A stretch of DNA of 64,000 bases from contig NZ_FREX01000008.1 in NCBI RefSeq assembly GCF_900143565.1, positions 89,487 to 153,486 of the forward strand. The letters are read 5' to 3'. This document shows, piece by piece, positions 50,040 through 59,184 of this stretch. Numbering within the stretch: the stretch's first letter is position 1; each line of letters opens with the position of its first letter. A program made the translations under genes and the position numbers. This stretch comes from Pseudovibrio sp. Alg231-02. GTDB lineage: Bacteria > Pseudomonadota > Alphaproteobacteria > Rhizobiales > Stappiaceae. The notes below the pieces were generated by a model, which was not told the DNA's origin, did no database searches, and was given only the letters and a program-made list of their open reading frames with translations.

Positions 50040-51467
50040 ATGAAGTTGTTTGCGCCACTTATTCTTGGCGTTGCTGCCGTTGGCTTGTTGAGCGGAGCAG
50101 GCCACGCGATGTCTCTCAGAGATGCAGTTAACCTTACTGTCTATAGCAATCCTGAAATTGGAGAAGCGGTTTTTGACCGCAATGCGATTGGCTTTGAGCT
50201 GAAACAAGCTAAAGGCGAATGGTTGCCGCGTCTTGATCTTGAGTTTCGCGGGGGGGCGGAATGGGCTGATCGCAGTTTTACCCGTCAGCGGGATCAGTTC
50301 TTTTATGGCCCTTATGAAGTGAGAGCGACAGGTCGGCAAAAGCTTTTTGATGGATTTGCGACGACCTATGAGATTGAGCGTCAGAGAGCTCGTCTGGATG
50401 CCACGTCTTTCAGAGTTTGGGAGCGGTCTGAGTTCATCGGTCTGAGTGCGGTGCGTGCCTATGTGGAAGTTTCCCGTCTTTTTGAAGTGAAACAGTCTGC
50501 TCAACGCAATATTGCTTATCACTCCAAAGTGGCCTCGGATATGCGGGCAGGTTTGTCTCGCGGGGTTGTCTCCGTTGCAGACGTTCAACAGGCAAGTGAA
50601 CGGGTGTTTGCTGCACGGCTTGCATTACAGGAGGTTGTTGAAGAGCTTGAACTTGCTGAAGCCACGTTTATTGAGGTTGTGGGCAAGCCAGTAGGACGCT
50701 TGGGGGGCGTCCCCAGTTTTTCACGACGCATTCCTGGTACGCTTCCTGATGTGTTGAATGTAGCACGGCGGAACAATCCACTGATTGCGTTGCGCAAAGC
50801 CGATGTAGATGCGGCGAATGCGCAGATTAAGATAGCAGAGGCAGATTATTATCCAAGATTGGATCTGGAGCTTTCCTCGCGTGTTGGTGAAAACCTGAAC
50901 GGATTTCCCGGCGTCAACAATCAGGCAACAGCGCTGGTTGTCATGCGTTGGAACCTCTTTAATGGCAACATCACGAAGAACAGGCGTGCTGAGCAGGTTG
51001 AGCGGGCAGGTGAGGCACGGATGAGAACGGCGCGGGCTTTTCGTGAAGTTGAGCGGGAAACACGTGCTTCCTGGATCCGGCGTGTTGAGCTTTCCAAGCA
51101 ACTTGCAATTATCAAAAAACAGCTTTCAGCATCACAACAACTTCTCATTTCATATGAAGGCCAGTTCACTGTTGGACAGCGAACTCTGCTGGATGTTTTG
51201 GATACACAAAACACAGTCTTTTTTACTGAAGTCTCCGAGATTTCTGCCCGCTATGCGCAAACCTTTGCCAACTACCGATTGCTGGCAGCAATGGGCGGAT
51301 TGCTGGAATCGTTTGATGTTCAACCTCCTGCCCAAGCTGAAGCGGGCTATCGCAAAGTACGGGATGATGAGGAAACAGAGGGCTGGCTGCCGGGCAAAGT
51401 GTTGCCAGGCGTTTCAGCTCAGTGGGCGCGTGGGACACCTGTTGCCATGCCTAAACCGAAACAATGA
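50040..51467 (+). CDS. TolC-family outer membrane factor of the type I secretion system
   Basis: Outer-membrane channel protein expected to complete the adhesin exporter. ATG 50040, with AGAGGG upstream, gives 475 residues with a signal peptide (MKLFAPLILGVAAVGLLSGA, cleavage near GHA-M). SLRDAVNLTVYSNPEI starts the first outer-membrane-efflux repeat, and NPLIALRKADVDAANAQI the second near residue 258. It resembles LapE/AggA-type factors. It is divergent from the adhesin across a 305-base AT-rich region and overlaps the next gene by four bases (ATGA). Confidence 0.9.
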   Translation: MKLFAPLILGVAAVGLLSGAGHAMSLRDAVNLTVYSNPEIGEAVFDRNAIGFELKQAKGEWLPRLDLEFRGGAEWADRSFTRQRDQFFYGPYEVRATGRQKLFDGFATTYEIERQRARLDATSFRVWERSEFIGLSAVRAYVEVSRLFEVKQSAQRNIAYHSKVASDMRAGLSRGVVSVADVQQASERVFAARLALQEVVEELELAEATFIEVVGKPVGRLGGVPSFSRRIPGTLPDVLNVARRNNPLIALRKADVDAANAQIKIAEADYYPRLDLELSSRVGENLNGFPGVNNQATALVVMRWNLFNGNITKNRRAEQVERAGEARMRTARAFREVERETRASWIRRVELSKQLAIIKKQLSASQQLLISYEGQFTVGQRTLLDVLDTQNTVFFTEVSEISARYAQTFANYRLLAAMGGLLESFDVQPPAQAEAGYRKVRDDEETEGWLPGKVLPGVSAQWARGTPVAMPKPKQ

Positions 51468-51877
51468 GGGAGAAGGCTTTGGGCAGACTTAAATTTGCAA
51501 CGGGCATGAGCGGTCCTACACTCCTCATCTGGGGGGCTGCCATGTCTCTTTCGGTTTGGGCTGGGGATGCTGTCAGCGCGGACCTTGCCGTTGCGACCTC
51601 TGATTATTATCGCGGTGGTGTGTGCTACAACTTCAATCTGCGACACCCTGAGGAGCTGCACAGCGAAATTTCTGTTCGGGTACGTGATTATTTTGAGGAG
51701 GCAAATACCGTTGTTGTCTCTGCGCAGCACAGTACAATCGTGCAGTTGCGATTTGATTGGGCGTTGGAAACAAGAGACTGGTGTGGAATTGCCATTGGCT
51801 ACATGAAAGATGCGGTTTGGGATGATGAAGCCGTCAATCGCTGTCTTTGTTTTCGCGAATACATGAGAGAGTACTAA
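51464..51877 (+). CDS. Small exported four-cysteine protein in the adhesin locus
   Basis: A 137-residue protein whose start overlaps the tolC-like stop (ATGA, 51464-51467), so it is co-translated with the secretion channel. Residues about 15-40 form a signal peptide (LLIWGAAMSLSVWAGDAVSA). The mature part has four cysteines: VCYNF, DWCGI and CLC. It has a beta-rich pattern with Tyr and Trp (TIVQLRFDWALETRDWCG). I do not recognise a family. Coupling suggests a role in adhesin export, retention or release. It is convergent with the ABC gene, ten bases from its stop. Confidence 0.75.
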   Translation: MREKALGRLKFATGMSGPTLLIWGAAMSLSVWAGDAVSADLAVATSDYYRGGVCYNFNLRHPEELHSEISVRVRDYFEEANTVVVSAQHSTIVQLRFDWALETRDWCGIAIGYMKDAVWDDEAVNRCLCFREYMREY

Positions 51878-51886
51878 GTCCTCAGG

Positions 51887-54226
51887 TCATCCATTTCCTT
51901 TTGAAAGGATATGGATGACTTTTTCCTTTGGGCCATCAGCGAGAATACGGCCCTTATCCAGAATAATCAGCCTATCGACCAGAGAAAGTGGTGCTGTGCG
52001 GTGTGTGGAAATGATCAGCGTTTGCTGCGGGGTGACAGAGGATGAGAGGGCATTGATGAACTGCTGTTCGGTCTGGCCATCCATCATGCCTGTTGGTTCA
52101 TCCAGATACAGTAGTTTTGGGGTGCCCATGAATGCTCTGGCCAGGATAAGCTTTTGTCTTTGCCCGGATGATAGATCACGGCCACCTTCCTCAATCAATC
52201 TGGCAAATCCGTGCGGATGAGCATCGATAAACTCCAATGCTCCGGAAAGCTCACTTGCTTTGACCAGCTCTGCATCTGAGGCTTCAGGGCGACCTAATTT
52301 GATGTTGTCTCTGATGGATCCAGAGAAAAGGCTAGCATCCTGCCCGATGTAACATATGGATCTTCGCAGTTCCGTGGGTGCAAATTGCTGATGATCCAAA
52401 CTGTCGATGGCGTAACTTCCTGACTCTGGAGAATAAAGACCGCTCAATATTCGGCCCAGAGTGGATTTACCAGAACCGACAGGACCGAGTATGGCGATGC
52501 GCTCTCCTGCGGAAATGGATAGGTTCAGGTTTTTCAATGTTGGCTCTGCAGCCTGCGGATAGGTGAAGCTCATATTCTTTAGCGAAACCTGAGCGTGATC
52601 AATGGTTTTGCTCAGGTGCCTGGAGGCCCACGGTGTTTCTCGTGGTAACTGATTGATGGCGCCCAGTCTTTTGTAAGCGGCTTTGACCTGTTGGAACCGT
52701 GCGAGAAAGCTGGAAAGTGTTGCTAGTGGGGCAACAGCTCGTCCCCCAAGGATCACACAGGCGACAATGCCGCCCATGGAGATAAGCTTTTCTGAGAACA
52801 GATATGCGCCTGTGACCAGAAGTGCGACTGTGGTGAGTTGCTGCAAAAAGCCCGTTAGGTTTAAAGCCCATGTAGAAAGCGATCTGACTTTGTTTTGTGC
52901 TGAGGCTGCTGCGGCTGTGGCACTCTCCCATTTGCCAAGAAGCTGTCCTTCTGCGCGTTGGAGTTTGATTGTCTCCAAGCCGTAGAGACTTTCTACCAGC
53001 AGTGCATTTCGCAGCGTAGCATCAGCAACTGTTGCTTCCACGGCTCGTTTGAGAGGGAACTGCATCAGCAGTCCAATTGTGACCACGCTCATGATTGCTG
53101 CAAGAAGCGGATAAACCATGGGACCGCCGATATACCAGATCAGGCCTAGGAACATGCCGAGGAAGGCAAGGTCTGTGATGGCAGCGATTGTTGCTGATGT
53201 CATGAACTCGCGAATGGTTTCGAACTCACGCATTTCGTTGAGGAAGCCTGCAGTGCTTGCAGGGCGATGCGCCATTTTCAAGTGCATTGCCTGATCAAAC
53301 AGTTTGGAGGAAATTATCAGATCAGCTCGTTTGCCTGCAAAATAGATTAAGGAAGCACGCAGTGACTTCAACAGAAGGTCAAATAGTAACGCGCCCGCTA
53401 CGCCAAGAGTGAGAACCCAAAGTGTAGGGAAGGCCGAGTTGGGTAAGACACGGTCATATACGTTCATGGTGAAGAGTGGTGAAGCCAGCGCTAGCAAGTT
53501 GATGAAGGCTGCAGCAAGCGCAACGAAAGCGTAGTCTCGTGCAACGGCTCTAATGCCACTGAAAAACCAATGGGAATTGTCTTCCTTAGCTGTTTGCTCC
53601 TGTGAACCTTCTGGTTTGTAGAAGGGCTTTGCAACAATGATTTCTCCGCTGCAGAGTGCCTGAAGCTCATCCACCTTAGCCAGAACGGCGCCGCCATCTG
53701 CATGCGGGAGGGCGACTGCATAGGATTTTTCATCGTACTTTTCCAGAATGACCAATGCACCACCGGACTTGAGGAGTAAAACTGCAGGAAACAAAAGTGA
53801 GGAGAGATCTGTGACTTTCTGATGGAAAGCCTTGGTCGAAAAGCCAGCGCGTTTGAGAGCTTTTTGTAGCAAGTCAGCAGTGAGTTTGCCCTTCTCCAGG
53901 GGAAGACCTGCGATGAGGTTTTCTGAATTTGCTGGCATGTTGTGTTGAACCAGCAGAATTTCGAGACATCCCCGCAGTGGATCAATCTCGATTAAATCTG
54001 ACAGTTGAGCGTTTGATGTAGTGTCCTCTGCAGGTTTTGTGCTTTCAGGTTCCCGTTTTGCTTCTTGATTTTCATCTGGCGTAACAGTCGAAACTGAGGC
54101 TTCGATGACTGGGTCACTCTCTTCATGCGTGGAAGATATTTTAGTCGTCGTTGTGTCTTCTTCGTTTACGGAAGGTGGCGTCTTTTCTTTTCTTGTTTTC
54201 GGCTTGGCCGTTTTTGTCAGTTCCAA
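51887..54226 (-). CDS. Type I secretion ABC transporter, LapB/RtxB-like, with degenerate C39 domain
   Basis: Inner-membrane ATPase expected to export the adhesin. In 779 residues: a 75-residue Thr/Glu/Lys-rich N-terminal extension, then a C39-like domain (about 80-205) in which the catalytic His position is changed (GALVIL), so it should bind rather than cut substrate. Next come six membrane spans (about 225-500) and the nucleotide-binding domain with GPVGSGKST near 580, LSSGQRQKL near 688 and LLYLDEPTG near 706. It is divergent from the HlyD-type gene, 72 bases apart. Confidence 0.92.
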   Translation of the reverse strand: MELTKTAKPKTRKEKTPPSVNEEDTTTTKISSTHEESDPVIEASVSTVTPDENQEAKREPESTKPAEDTTSNAQLSDLIEIDPLRGCLEILLVQHNMPANSENLIAGLPLEKGKLTADLLQKALKRAGFSTKAFHQKVTDLSSLLFPAVLLLKSGGALVILEKYDEKSYAVALPHADGGAVLAKVDELQALCSGEIIVAKPFYKPEGSQEQTAKEDNSHWFFSGIRAVARDYAFVALAAAFINLLALASPLFTMNVYDRVLPNSAFPTLWVLTLGVAGALLFDLLLKSLRASLIYFAGKRADLIISSKLFDQAMHLKMAHRPASTAGFLNEMREFETIREFMTSATIAAITDLAFLGMFLGLIWYIGGPMVYPLLAAIMSVVTIGLLMQFPLKRAVEATVADATLRNALLVESLYGLETIKLQRAEGQLLGKWESATAAAASAQNKVRSLSTWALNLTGFLQQLTTVALLVTGAYLFSEKLISMGGIVACVILGGRAVAPLATLSSFLARFQQVKAAYKRLGAINQLPRETPWASRHLSKTIDHAQVSLKNMSFTYPQAAEPTLKNLNLSISAGERIAILGPVGSGKSTLGRILSGLYSPESGSYAIDSLDHQQFAPTELRRSICYIGQDASLFSGSIRDNIKLGRPEASDAELVKASELSGALEFIDAHPHGFARLIEEGGRDLSSGQRQKLILARAFMGTPKLLYLDEPTGMMDGQTEQQFINALSSSVTPQQTLIISTHRTAPLSLVDRLIILDKGRILADGPKEKVIHILSKGNG

Positions 54227-54298
54227 CCTGCAATTCTCCGCAATAGATCCCCGTAGTATTCAGAAAAACCAAGGAGAGTTACCTTTGGTAAGGATAAC

Positions 54299-55741
54299 TT
54301 GATTCCGGCTGGTCGCGTGCCTCTGGAACTTGTTGGGGAGTTTCTAGGGGGATTATCTTTGCGCCTATTGCATCTGATGGAACGGGTCACAAATTGGATG
54401 AGGCTTGGATCTGAAACCACACGGCTTCCGCGTGGTGCTGCGCAGGTGTCAATTGGTTTGGAAAATGCCGTTTTTGCACGCACACGCTTATTAGTCCTGA
54501 TGATCGGATTGCTTTTGATTTCGTTTGTCCTTTGGGCCGGTTGGGCGCAGCTGGAAGAAGTTACCCGTGGAGATGGACGTATCATTCCATCTGCGAAGAT
54601 ACAGGTTATTCAAAGCCTTGAAGGTGGGATTGTTAAAGAAGTGCTTGTGAAAACGGGTGACCTCGTCAGTAAGGGAGATGTCCTGATCCGCTTGGATGAT
54701 ACGGGTTTTTCTTCCAACCTGGGTGAACTGGTGGCAAAACAACTGGCACTGGAGATCGCTCGTGAACGGTTGGACTTTCAGTCCGTCTGGCCGGAGCGTG
54801 GAGAGGAGCTAGCTTATAGCGACCACTATCACGAGAATGCTCAGCAGATTGTTGCTTCGGAGCTGTCTCTTTTTCAGGCCAATCTGGAAGGATTGAAGGG
54901 CCAAGTTGCAATCAATCGTTCGCGCGTTGCACAGCGTATGGCGGAACTTGAAGCCTCTGAGAACCAGCGACGGAAGGTTCTTGATTTATTGCGTCTTGCA
55001 AATGAAGAAAAAGAGTTGAAAGCGCCGCTTGCTGAAAAGCAGATCATTCCGCGTACAGATATGCTCAAACTTCAGCGTGAGATTGGTGATCTGGAGGGGC
55101 AGGTCAACACGCTTCAGGTTACAGCAGGGCGTTTGCAGGCAGCTGTTGAGGAGGCTGAACAGGAAATTGAAGGTGTTTACACCAAGTTCCGGCAGGCAGC
55201 CCGCGCAGAGCTGAGCGAGGTGCAGGCTCAGTTGGATATTATTGCAGAAGCTTCCAAAGGGGCTGGTGATAAAGTCGATCGCGCAGATATTCGCGCCCCC
55301 ATGGATGGCATCGTCAACACGATTGATGTGAGCACAATTGGCGGCGTGGCTTCACCTTCTCAGCAGCTTATGACCATCGTGCCCGTTGAAGATGTTTTGC
55401 TTGTTGAGGCAAAGGTGAAACCTCAGGATATCGCCTTTATTCACCAAGGACAGCAGGCGCTTGTTAAGCTCAGTGCTTATGATTTTTCCATTTATGGCGG
55501 ACTGGATGGGCAAGTTGAGGGAATTTCTGCAGACACTGTTTACGACGAAAATACTCGTGAACAGTTTTACTCCGTAATTATCAAAACGAAACAAACGGAG
55601 TTAGAAAGTCGCAACAAGAGTCTTCCCATCCTTCCGGGGATGGTCGCCTCCGTCGATATACTCACTGGAGAAAAGAGTGTGCTTTCTTACATTCTTAAGC
55701 CAGTTAATCGTGCACGTGAGGAGGCGCTAAGAGAACGGTAA
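54299..55741 (+). CDS. HlyD-family type I secretion membrane fusion protein
   Basis: Periplasmic adaptor linking the ABC transporter to the TolC-type channel. The 480 residues include one membrane span near residues 63-82 (LLVLMIGLLLISFVLWAGW) and biotinyl-lipoyl-like halves, the first with VIQSLEGGIVKEVLVKTGDLV near 103. A long coiled coil covers residues 190-310, and RADIRAPMDGIVN closes the second half. The start is probably TTG 54299 behind AGGA; ATG 54377 is the alternative. The LapG-like gene follows seven bases later. Confidence 0.9.
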   Translation: MIPAGRVPLELVGEFLGGLSLRLLHLMERVTNWMRLGSETTRLPRGAAQVSIGLENAVFARTRLLVLMIGLLLISFVLWAGWAQLEEVTRGDGRIIPSAKIQVIQSLEGGIVKEVLVKTGDLVSKGDVLIRLDDTGFSSNLGELVAKQLALEIARERLDFQSVWPERGEELAYSDHYHENAQQIVASELSLFQANLEGLKGQVAINRSRVAQRMAELEASENQRRKVLDLLRLANEEKELKAPLAEKQIIPRTDMLKLQREIGDLEGQVNTLQVTAGRLQAAVEEAEQEIEGVYTKFRQAARAELSEVQAQLDIIAEASKGAGDKVDRADIRAPMDGIVNTIDVSTIGGVASPSQQLMTIVPVEDVLLVEAKVKPQDIAFIHQGQQALVKLSAYDFSIYGGLDGQVEGISADTVYDENTREQFYSVIIKTKQTELESRNKSLPILPGMVASVDILTGEKSVLSYILKPVNRAREEALRER

Positions 55742-55747
55742 TGCGTT

Positions 55748-56584
55748 ATGGCTCTTCCGGAATACCGGGGCAAGCACCGTAGAAAACGTGGTTTGTTACG
55801 ACGAAGCTTTGTAGGGATGGTGGTCAAAGCCGCTTTTCTGACTGGCATTGTGGCCAGCATGTCCACTGCGCAAGCTCATAATCTGCGGTTTAGATATCAG
55901 AGCAAAGTGCGCCGCCGCCGTCTGTTTTCCCTAATGAGGTTTACGGGGCCAAACGCTATAAAGAAGAGGGAAAGCTATGGGTTGTTTGGTTCGGTTGAAA
56001 TTAGTGGTGGCAACAGCCAAGCTTTCAGGAAATGGCAGGCCGTACTGCCTGAATGCGACCAACAACTGGCCTCCTTGAAAGAGTGCTTTGCCGGAAATCT
56101 GCGGTGTGCAGGCTCCGTTGATTATTGGTCACGCATTGTCCGGGGTGTCGGGAACAATAAATCACTGCGGCAGCTTTCGCTGCTCAACTCTTACATCAAT
56201 GAAAGTGCCGGATACGATCCTCAGGCGGTTGCCGCTGGGCAGGCGGACGTCTGGCGCGCGCCTTTGCAGTTTCTGGGCTTGCGAGGTGATTGTGAGGACT
56301 ACGCGATTGCCAAGTATTTCAGTTTGTTAGCGCTGGGCTATGAAGAAACGGATCTGCGAGTTGTTGTGGTGAAGGATAGCAGAAGACAAGTCATACATGC
56401 AGTGACCACGGTTCAGTTTCAAGGCGCGTGTTATGTGCTGGATAGTTTAAGGCCAGTTGCGACCAAGGAGATCGACCTGCTTCATTATCAACCATTGGTG
56501 TCGATGCAACGGGATCTGCACTTCACACACTTCAGGACGGCAGAGATGCGGCAACGGTTTTGGGCTCAGCACAGGAATGGATAA
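55748..56584 (+). CDS. lapG: LapG-like periplasmic cysteine protease (bacterial transglutaminase-like)
   Basis: Predicted protease that cuts the adhesin near its N-terminus and releases it from the cell surface, as LapG does for LapA. The 278-residue protein has a basic start, a hydrophobic export segment near residues 24-44, and the BTLCP triad: Cys182 in RGDCEDYAIAKY, His217 in VIHAVTTV, and Asp232 in YVLDSLRP. The conserved DVWRAPLQFL precedes the cysteine. It is co-transcribed with the HlyD-type adaptor. In Pseudomonas LapG is held inactive by LapD, which is not seen in this window. Confidence 0.9.
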   Translation: MALPEYRGKHRRKRGLLRRSFVGMVVKAAFLTGIVASMSTAQAHNLRFRYQSKVRRRRLFSLMRFTGPNAIKKRESYGLFGSVEISGGNSQAFRKWQAVLPECDQQLASLKECFAGNLRCAGSVDYWSRIVRGVGNNKSLRQLSLLNSYINESAGYDPQAVAAGQADVWRAPLQFLGLRGDCEDYAIAKYFSLLALGYEETDLRVVVVKDSRRQVIHAVTTVQFQGACYVLDSLRPVATKEIDLLHYQPLVSMQRDLHFTHFRTAEMRQRFWAQHRNG

Positions 56585-56605
56585 CCGTGCTGAGCGAGGA
56601 TTTGT

Positions 56606-57562
56606 CTATGCGTTTAGCAACTCTTTTGAGTTCTCATAGGCAAGGATTGCTCCTGCCAAGTCCTCTAATGCAGCCCCAACTGATTTGAAGAACGTAATCT
56701 CGTTTTCACTTGCTCTGCCAATGTTGCCGCCTCTGGTGAGATCGTAAAGATCAGCTTGAACATCCTCAGGCTTCAACGTGCCATTCGCAAGCGGGATGGT
56801 CAGGTCTCCGGCTTCTTTCATCGCACCTGCGCGGGTGTCGACAAAAACTCGTGAGCGGGAGATAGCCGTGTCATCTGCTTCGCGCATGTTTGGAGTGAAC
56901 CCGCCCACAAGGTCAAGATGACAGCCATCAGACAACCATTCACCTTGTATGAGGGATTCATTAGACAGTGTTGCAACGGAAACGATATCAGCCTGCTCAA
57001 CAGCTTTGGGAAGGGATTGTTCTGCTACAACCTTGATGCCAAGTTTTGCGCTTAGTTCTTGCGCATTGTCCTTGGCCTTATCGAAGTTCCGGCCCCAGAG
57101 GGTTACAGTTTCAATCTGTCTTGTTGTGCAATGCGCCTCAATGAGGTTTGCGGAGAGACGACCCGTGCCGACCATTGTCAGGGTCGTTGCGTTTTTGCGA
57201 GCAAGGTAATCAGCAGCAAGGGCGGAGGCTGCCGCTGTGCGACGCGCTGTCAGCTCGCCGCCATCAACCAACGCTAACGGTGCACCAGTCTTGCCGTCAG
57301 AGAGCAGATAAGTGGCGGAGACTGCAGGAAGACCGGCGTCTGCATTACTTGGAAACACACTCGCGAGTTTTACACCGAAATAGGCACCTGATTGCCAGGC
57401 GGGCATGAGCAGTAAAGTGGCATCTGCTTTATCCGGCACGCCCATGGTGTGATGGTGCCGAACAGGCATTTCGCAGCCTTCTTTGAACATTGATCTCAAA
57501 GCCTCGACCAGTGGTCGGAAGGGCAGGGCGTTTTTAGTTTGGGTATCGGATAACTGTAACAT
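56606..57562 (-). CDS. Ornithine cyclodeaminase / mu-crystallin family protein
   Basis: A 318-residue NAD(P)-dependent enzyme of the OCD/mu-crystallin family. It has MPVRHHHTMG near residue 32, the active-site region DGGELTARRTAAASALAADY near 99, and the Rossmann loop MVGTGRLSANLIEAH near 129. TRAGAMKEAGDL near 240 is the family signature. It could be an ornithine cyclodeaminase or a ketimine reductase acting on pyrroline/piperideine-2-carboxylate; sequence alone does not decide. It is 22 bases from the convergent LapG-like gene and 149 bases after the alcohol dehydrogenase stop, with a terminator between. Confidence 0.85.
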   Translation of the reverse strand: MLQLSDTQTKNALPFRPLVEALRSMFKEGCEMPVRHHHTMGVPDKADATLLLMPAWQSGAYFGVKLASVFPSNADAGLPAVSATYLLSDGKTGAPLALVDGGELTARRTAAASALAADYLARKNATTLTMVGTGRLSANLIEAHCTTRQIETVTLWGRNFDKAKDNAQELSAKLGIKVVAEQSLPKAVEQADIVSVATLSNESLIQGEWLSDGCHLDLVGGFTPNMREADDTAISRSRVFVDTRAGAMKEAGDLTIPLANGTLKPEDVQADLYDLTRGGNIGRASENEITFFKSVGAALEDLAGAILAYENSKELLNA

Positions 57563-57671
57563 ACCCGTTTCTCCCTTGTAATTTGCGAAAGGATGCGCTG
57601 ATATCTCACAGGACTAGCGGGCGACGGATGTGTTTGTCACTTGAGTTTTCGAGAGAAACTGGTTGTATGCA

Positions 57672-57701
57672 CAAAAAAGCCCGCCGTTTGTACGGCGGGC
57701 T
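57672..57701 (-). terminator. Terminator of the alcohol dehydrogenase gene
   Basis: On the minus strand a perfect 10-bp G/C-rich stem (57678-57687 with 57692-57701), followed by TTTTTT. Confidence 0.85.
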
Positions 57702-57711
57702 GTCTTTTGGC

Positions 57712-58860
57712 TCAGCGTGCTGAGTACACGATGTCTTTGATCACATTCGGCGTGATCTTTCCATGCTCACCGATGGCTTTTAAAAAATCGCGGCTCTCGA
57801 TGATGTGCATGAGCGTGTCGATGTCGTTTTGATCCGTAATGTTGGCATCTGACAGACGAATTGGCATGGCCAGTTGTTGGTAAAACTCTTCGATCGCATC
57901 AATCGTCTTCTCAGCCAGATCTTTAGATAGAGGCAGTGAGAACACTGCTGTTCCCATTTGCTCCAGTTTTGCGCGCTTCAGTTCAATCTGACTGCGCAAG
58001 AGGCTTGGTTGAATGATGGACAGTGTTTGGGCGTGGTCAATGCCGAAACACGCTGTCAGCTCATGTCCGATCTGGTGTGTTGCCCAATCTTGCGGCACAC
58101 CACATGAGATGAGGCCATTTAAGCCCTGGTTTGCTGCGTACATCAGATTTGCGCGCCATTCATCAGTATCGCGCTCGGGATAGCTCTTGCCCAGTTGAAC
58201 GAGCGTTCGCAGCAATGTCTCCGCATATCCATCCTGTACCAATGCGCCGATCGGGAAGGTCAAATATTGCTCGCAGACATGCACGAAGGCATCGATCAAC
58301 CCGTTCCTGAGTTGGCGTTCTGGCAGTGTTTTCATGGTGTCTGGATCGAGAACCGAGAACACAGGGAAAACAAGAGGAGAGCCGAAAGCGAGTTTTTCAC
58401 CTGTCGACTTGCGGGTGATGACTGAGTTGCCGTTGGATTCAGAGCCTGTTGCAGGAAGGGTCAATACAGACGCGAGCGGTGTTGCCTTTTGAATGCGATG
58501 TTTACCGCTTGGAATGTCCCAGTGATCTCCGTCATAGTGTGCAGCTGCTGCTACAAACTTACAGCCGTCGACAACAGATCCTCCCCCAACTGCGAGGATG
58601 AAGTCCAGATCTTGTTCTTTCACCAGCTCTACGGCTTTTTCTAGGGTTTCGAAGTGTGGGTTGGCTTCGATGCCAGAAAATTCAACCACGGTGAAACCTT
58701 CAAGCGCGCTTAACGCTTGCTCGTAAACACCGTTCGCTTTGATCGATCCACCACCATAGGCCAACAAAATGCGGCTTCCAGTCGGGATCTGATCCCTAAT
58801 TTCCGATATTTTCCCTTGACCAAACAAAAGTTTAGTTGGGTTTTGATAATTGAATTTCAT
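57712..58860 (-). CDS. yqhD: Iron-containing alcohol dehydrogenase, YqhD-like
   Basis: A 382-residue type III alcohol/aldehyde dehydrogenase, close in length to E. coli YqhD (387), an NADPH-dependent aldehyde reductase. Nucleotide-binding segments are LAYGGGSIKANGVYEQ near residue 33 and AVGGGSVVDGCKFVAAAAH near 90. Metal ligands lie in LIDAFVHVCEQY near 195 and HQIGHELTACFGIDHAQTLS near 263-282. It stands alone, with two operator-like dyads upstream (58928-58946, 58997-59015). Confidence 0.9.
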   Translation of the reverse strand: MKFNYQNPTKLLFGQGKISEIRDQIPTGSRILLAYGGGSIKANGVYEQALSALEGFTVVEFSGIEANPHFETLEKAVELVKEQDLDFILAVGGGSVVDGCKFVAAAAHYDGDHWDIPSGKHRIQKATPLASVLTLPATGSESNGNSVITRKSTGEKLAFGSPLVFPVFSVLDPDTMKTLPERQLRNGLIDAFVHVCEQYLTFPIGALVQDGYAETLLRTLVQLGKSYPERDTDEWRANLMYAANQGLNGLISCGVPQDWATHQIGHELTACFGIDHAQTLSIIQPSLLRSQIELKRAKLEQMGTAVFSLPLSKDLAEKTIDAIEEFYQQLAMPIRLSDANITDQNDIDTLMHIIESRDFLKAIGEHGKITPNVIKDIVYSAR

Positions 58861-58927
58861 TTGATTGCCCGGACAATTGAATTGTGCATACCGAACTTAA
58901 TGCACTTTTCTCGGGTTTGAAGGGTCG

Positions 58928-59015
58928 AAGTGAAACTAATTCACTTAAATGATTTGTTGAGTGATGAAAGAGGTTCGGAATTAAGCAAAGGTGCTGCTAG
59001 TTCACTTAGAACTAG
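58928..59015. promoter_or_regulatory. Two operator-like dyads upstream of yqhD
   Basis: AAGTGAA-N5-TTCACTT (58928-58946) and CTAGTTC-N5-GAACTAG (58997-59015) are two perfect 7-5-7 inverted repeats, 68-86 and 137-155 bases before the yqhD start. Both contain TTCACTT-like sequence. They look like regulator-binding sites; no regulator gene is adjacent in the window. The rest of 58861-59184 shows no gene. Confidence 0.4.
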
Positions 59016-59184
59016 GGAAATTGCGGTTCCAACCTTCCATCCTCATTAATGTAATTGAAAATGCTTAGTGACTAATCCGAGCTTTAAATGAAGTTGCTTG
59101 TGGCTTGGATTAATGACCAGCACCAGGCGGTTGACACTGTCGCTGTATGAGTTGGAAGTAATACACTACTGATTTACTAACTTC

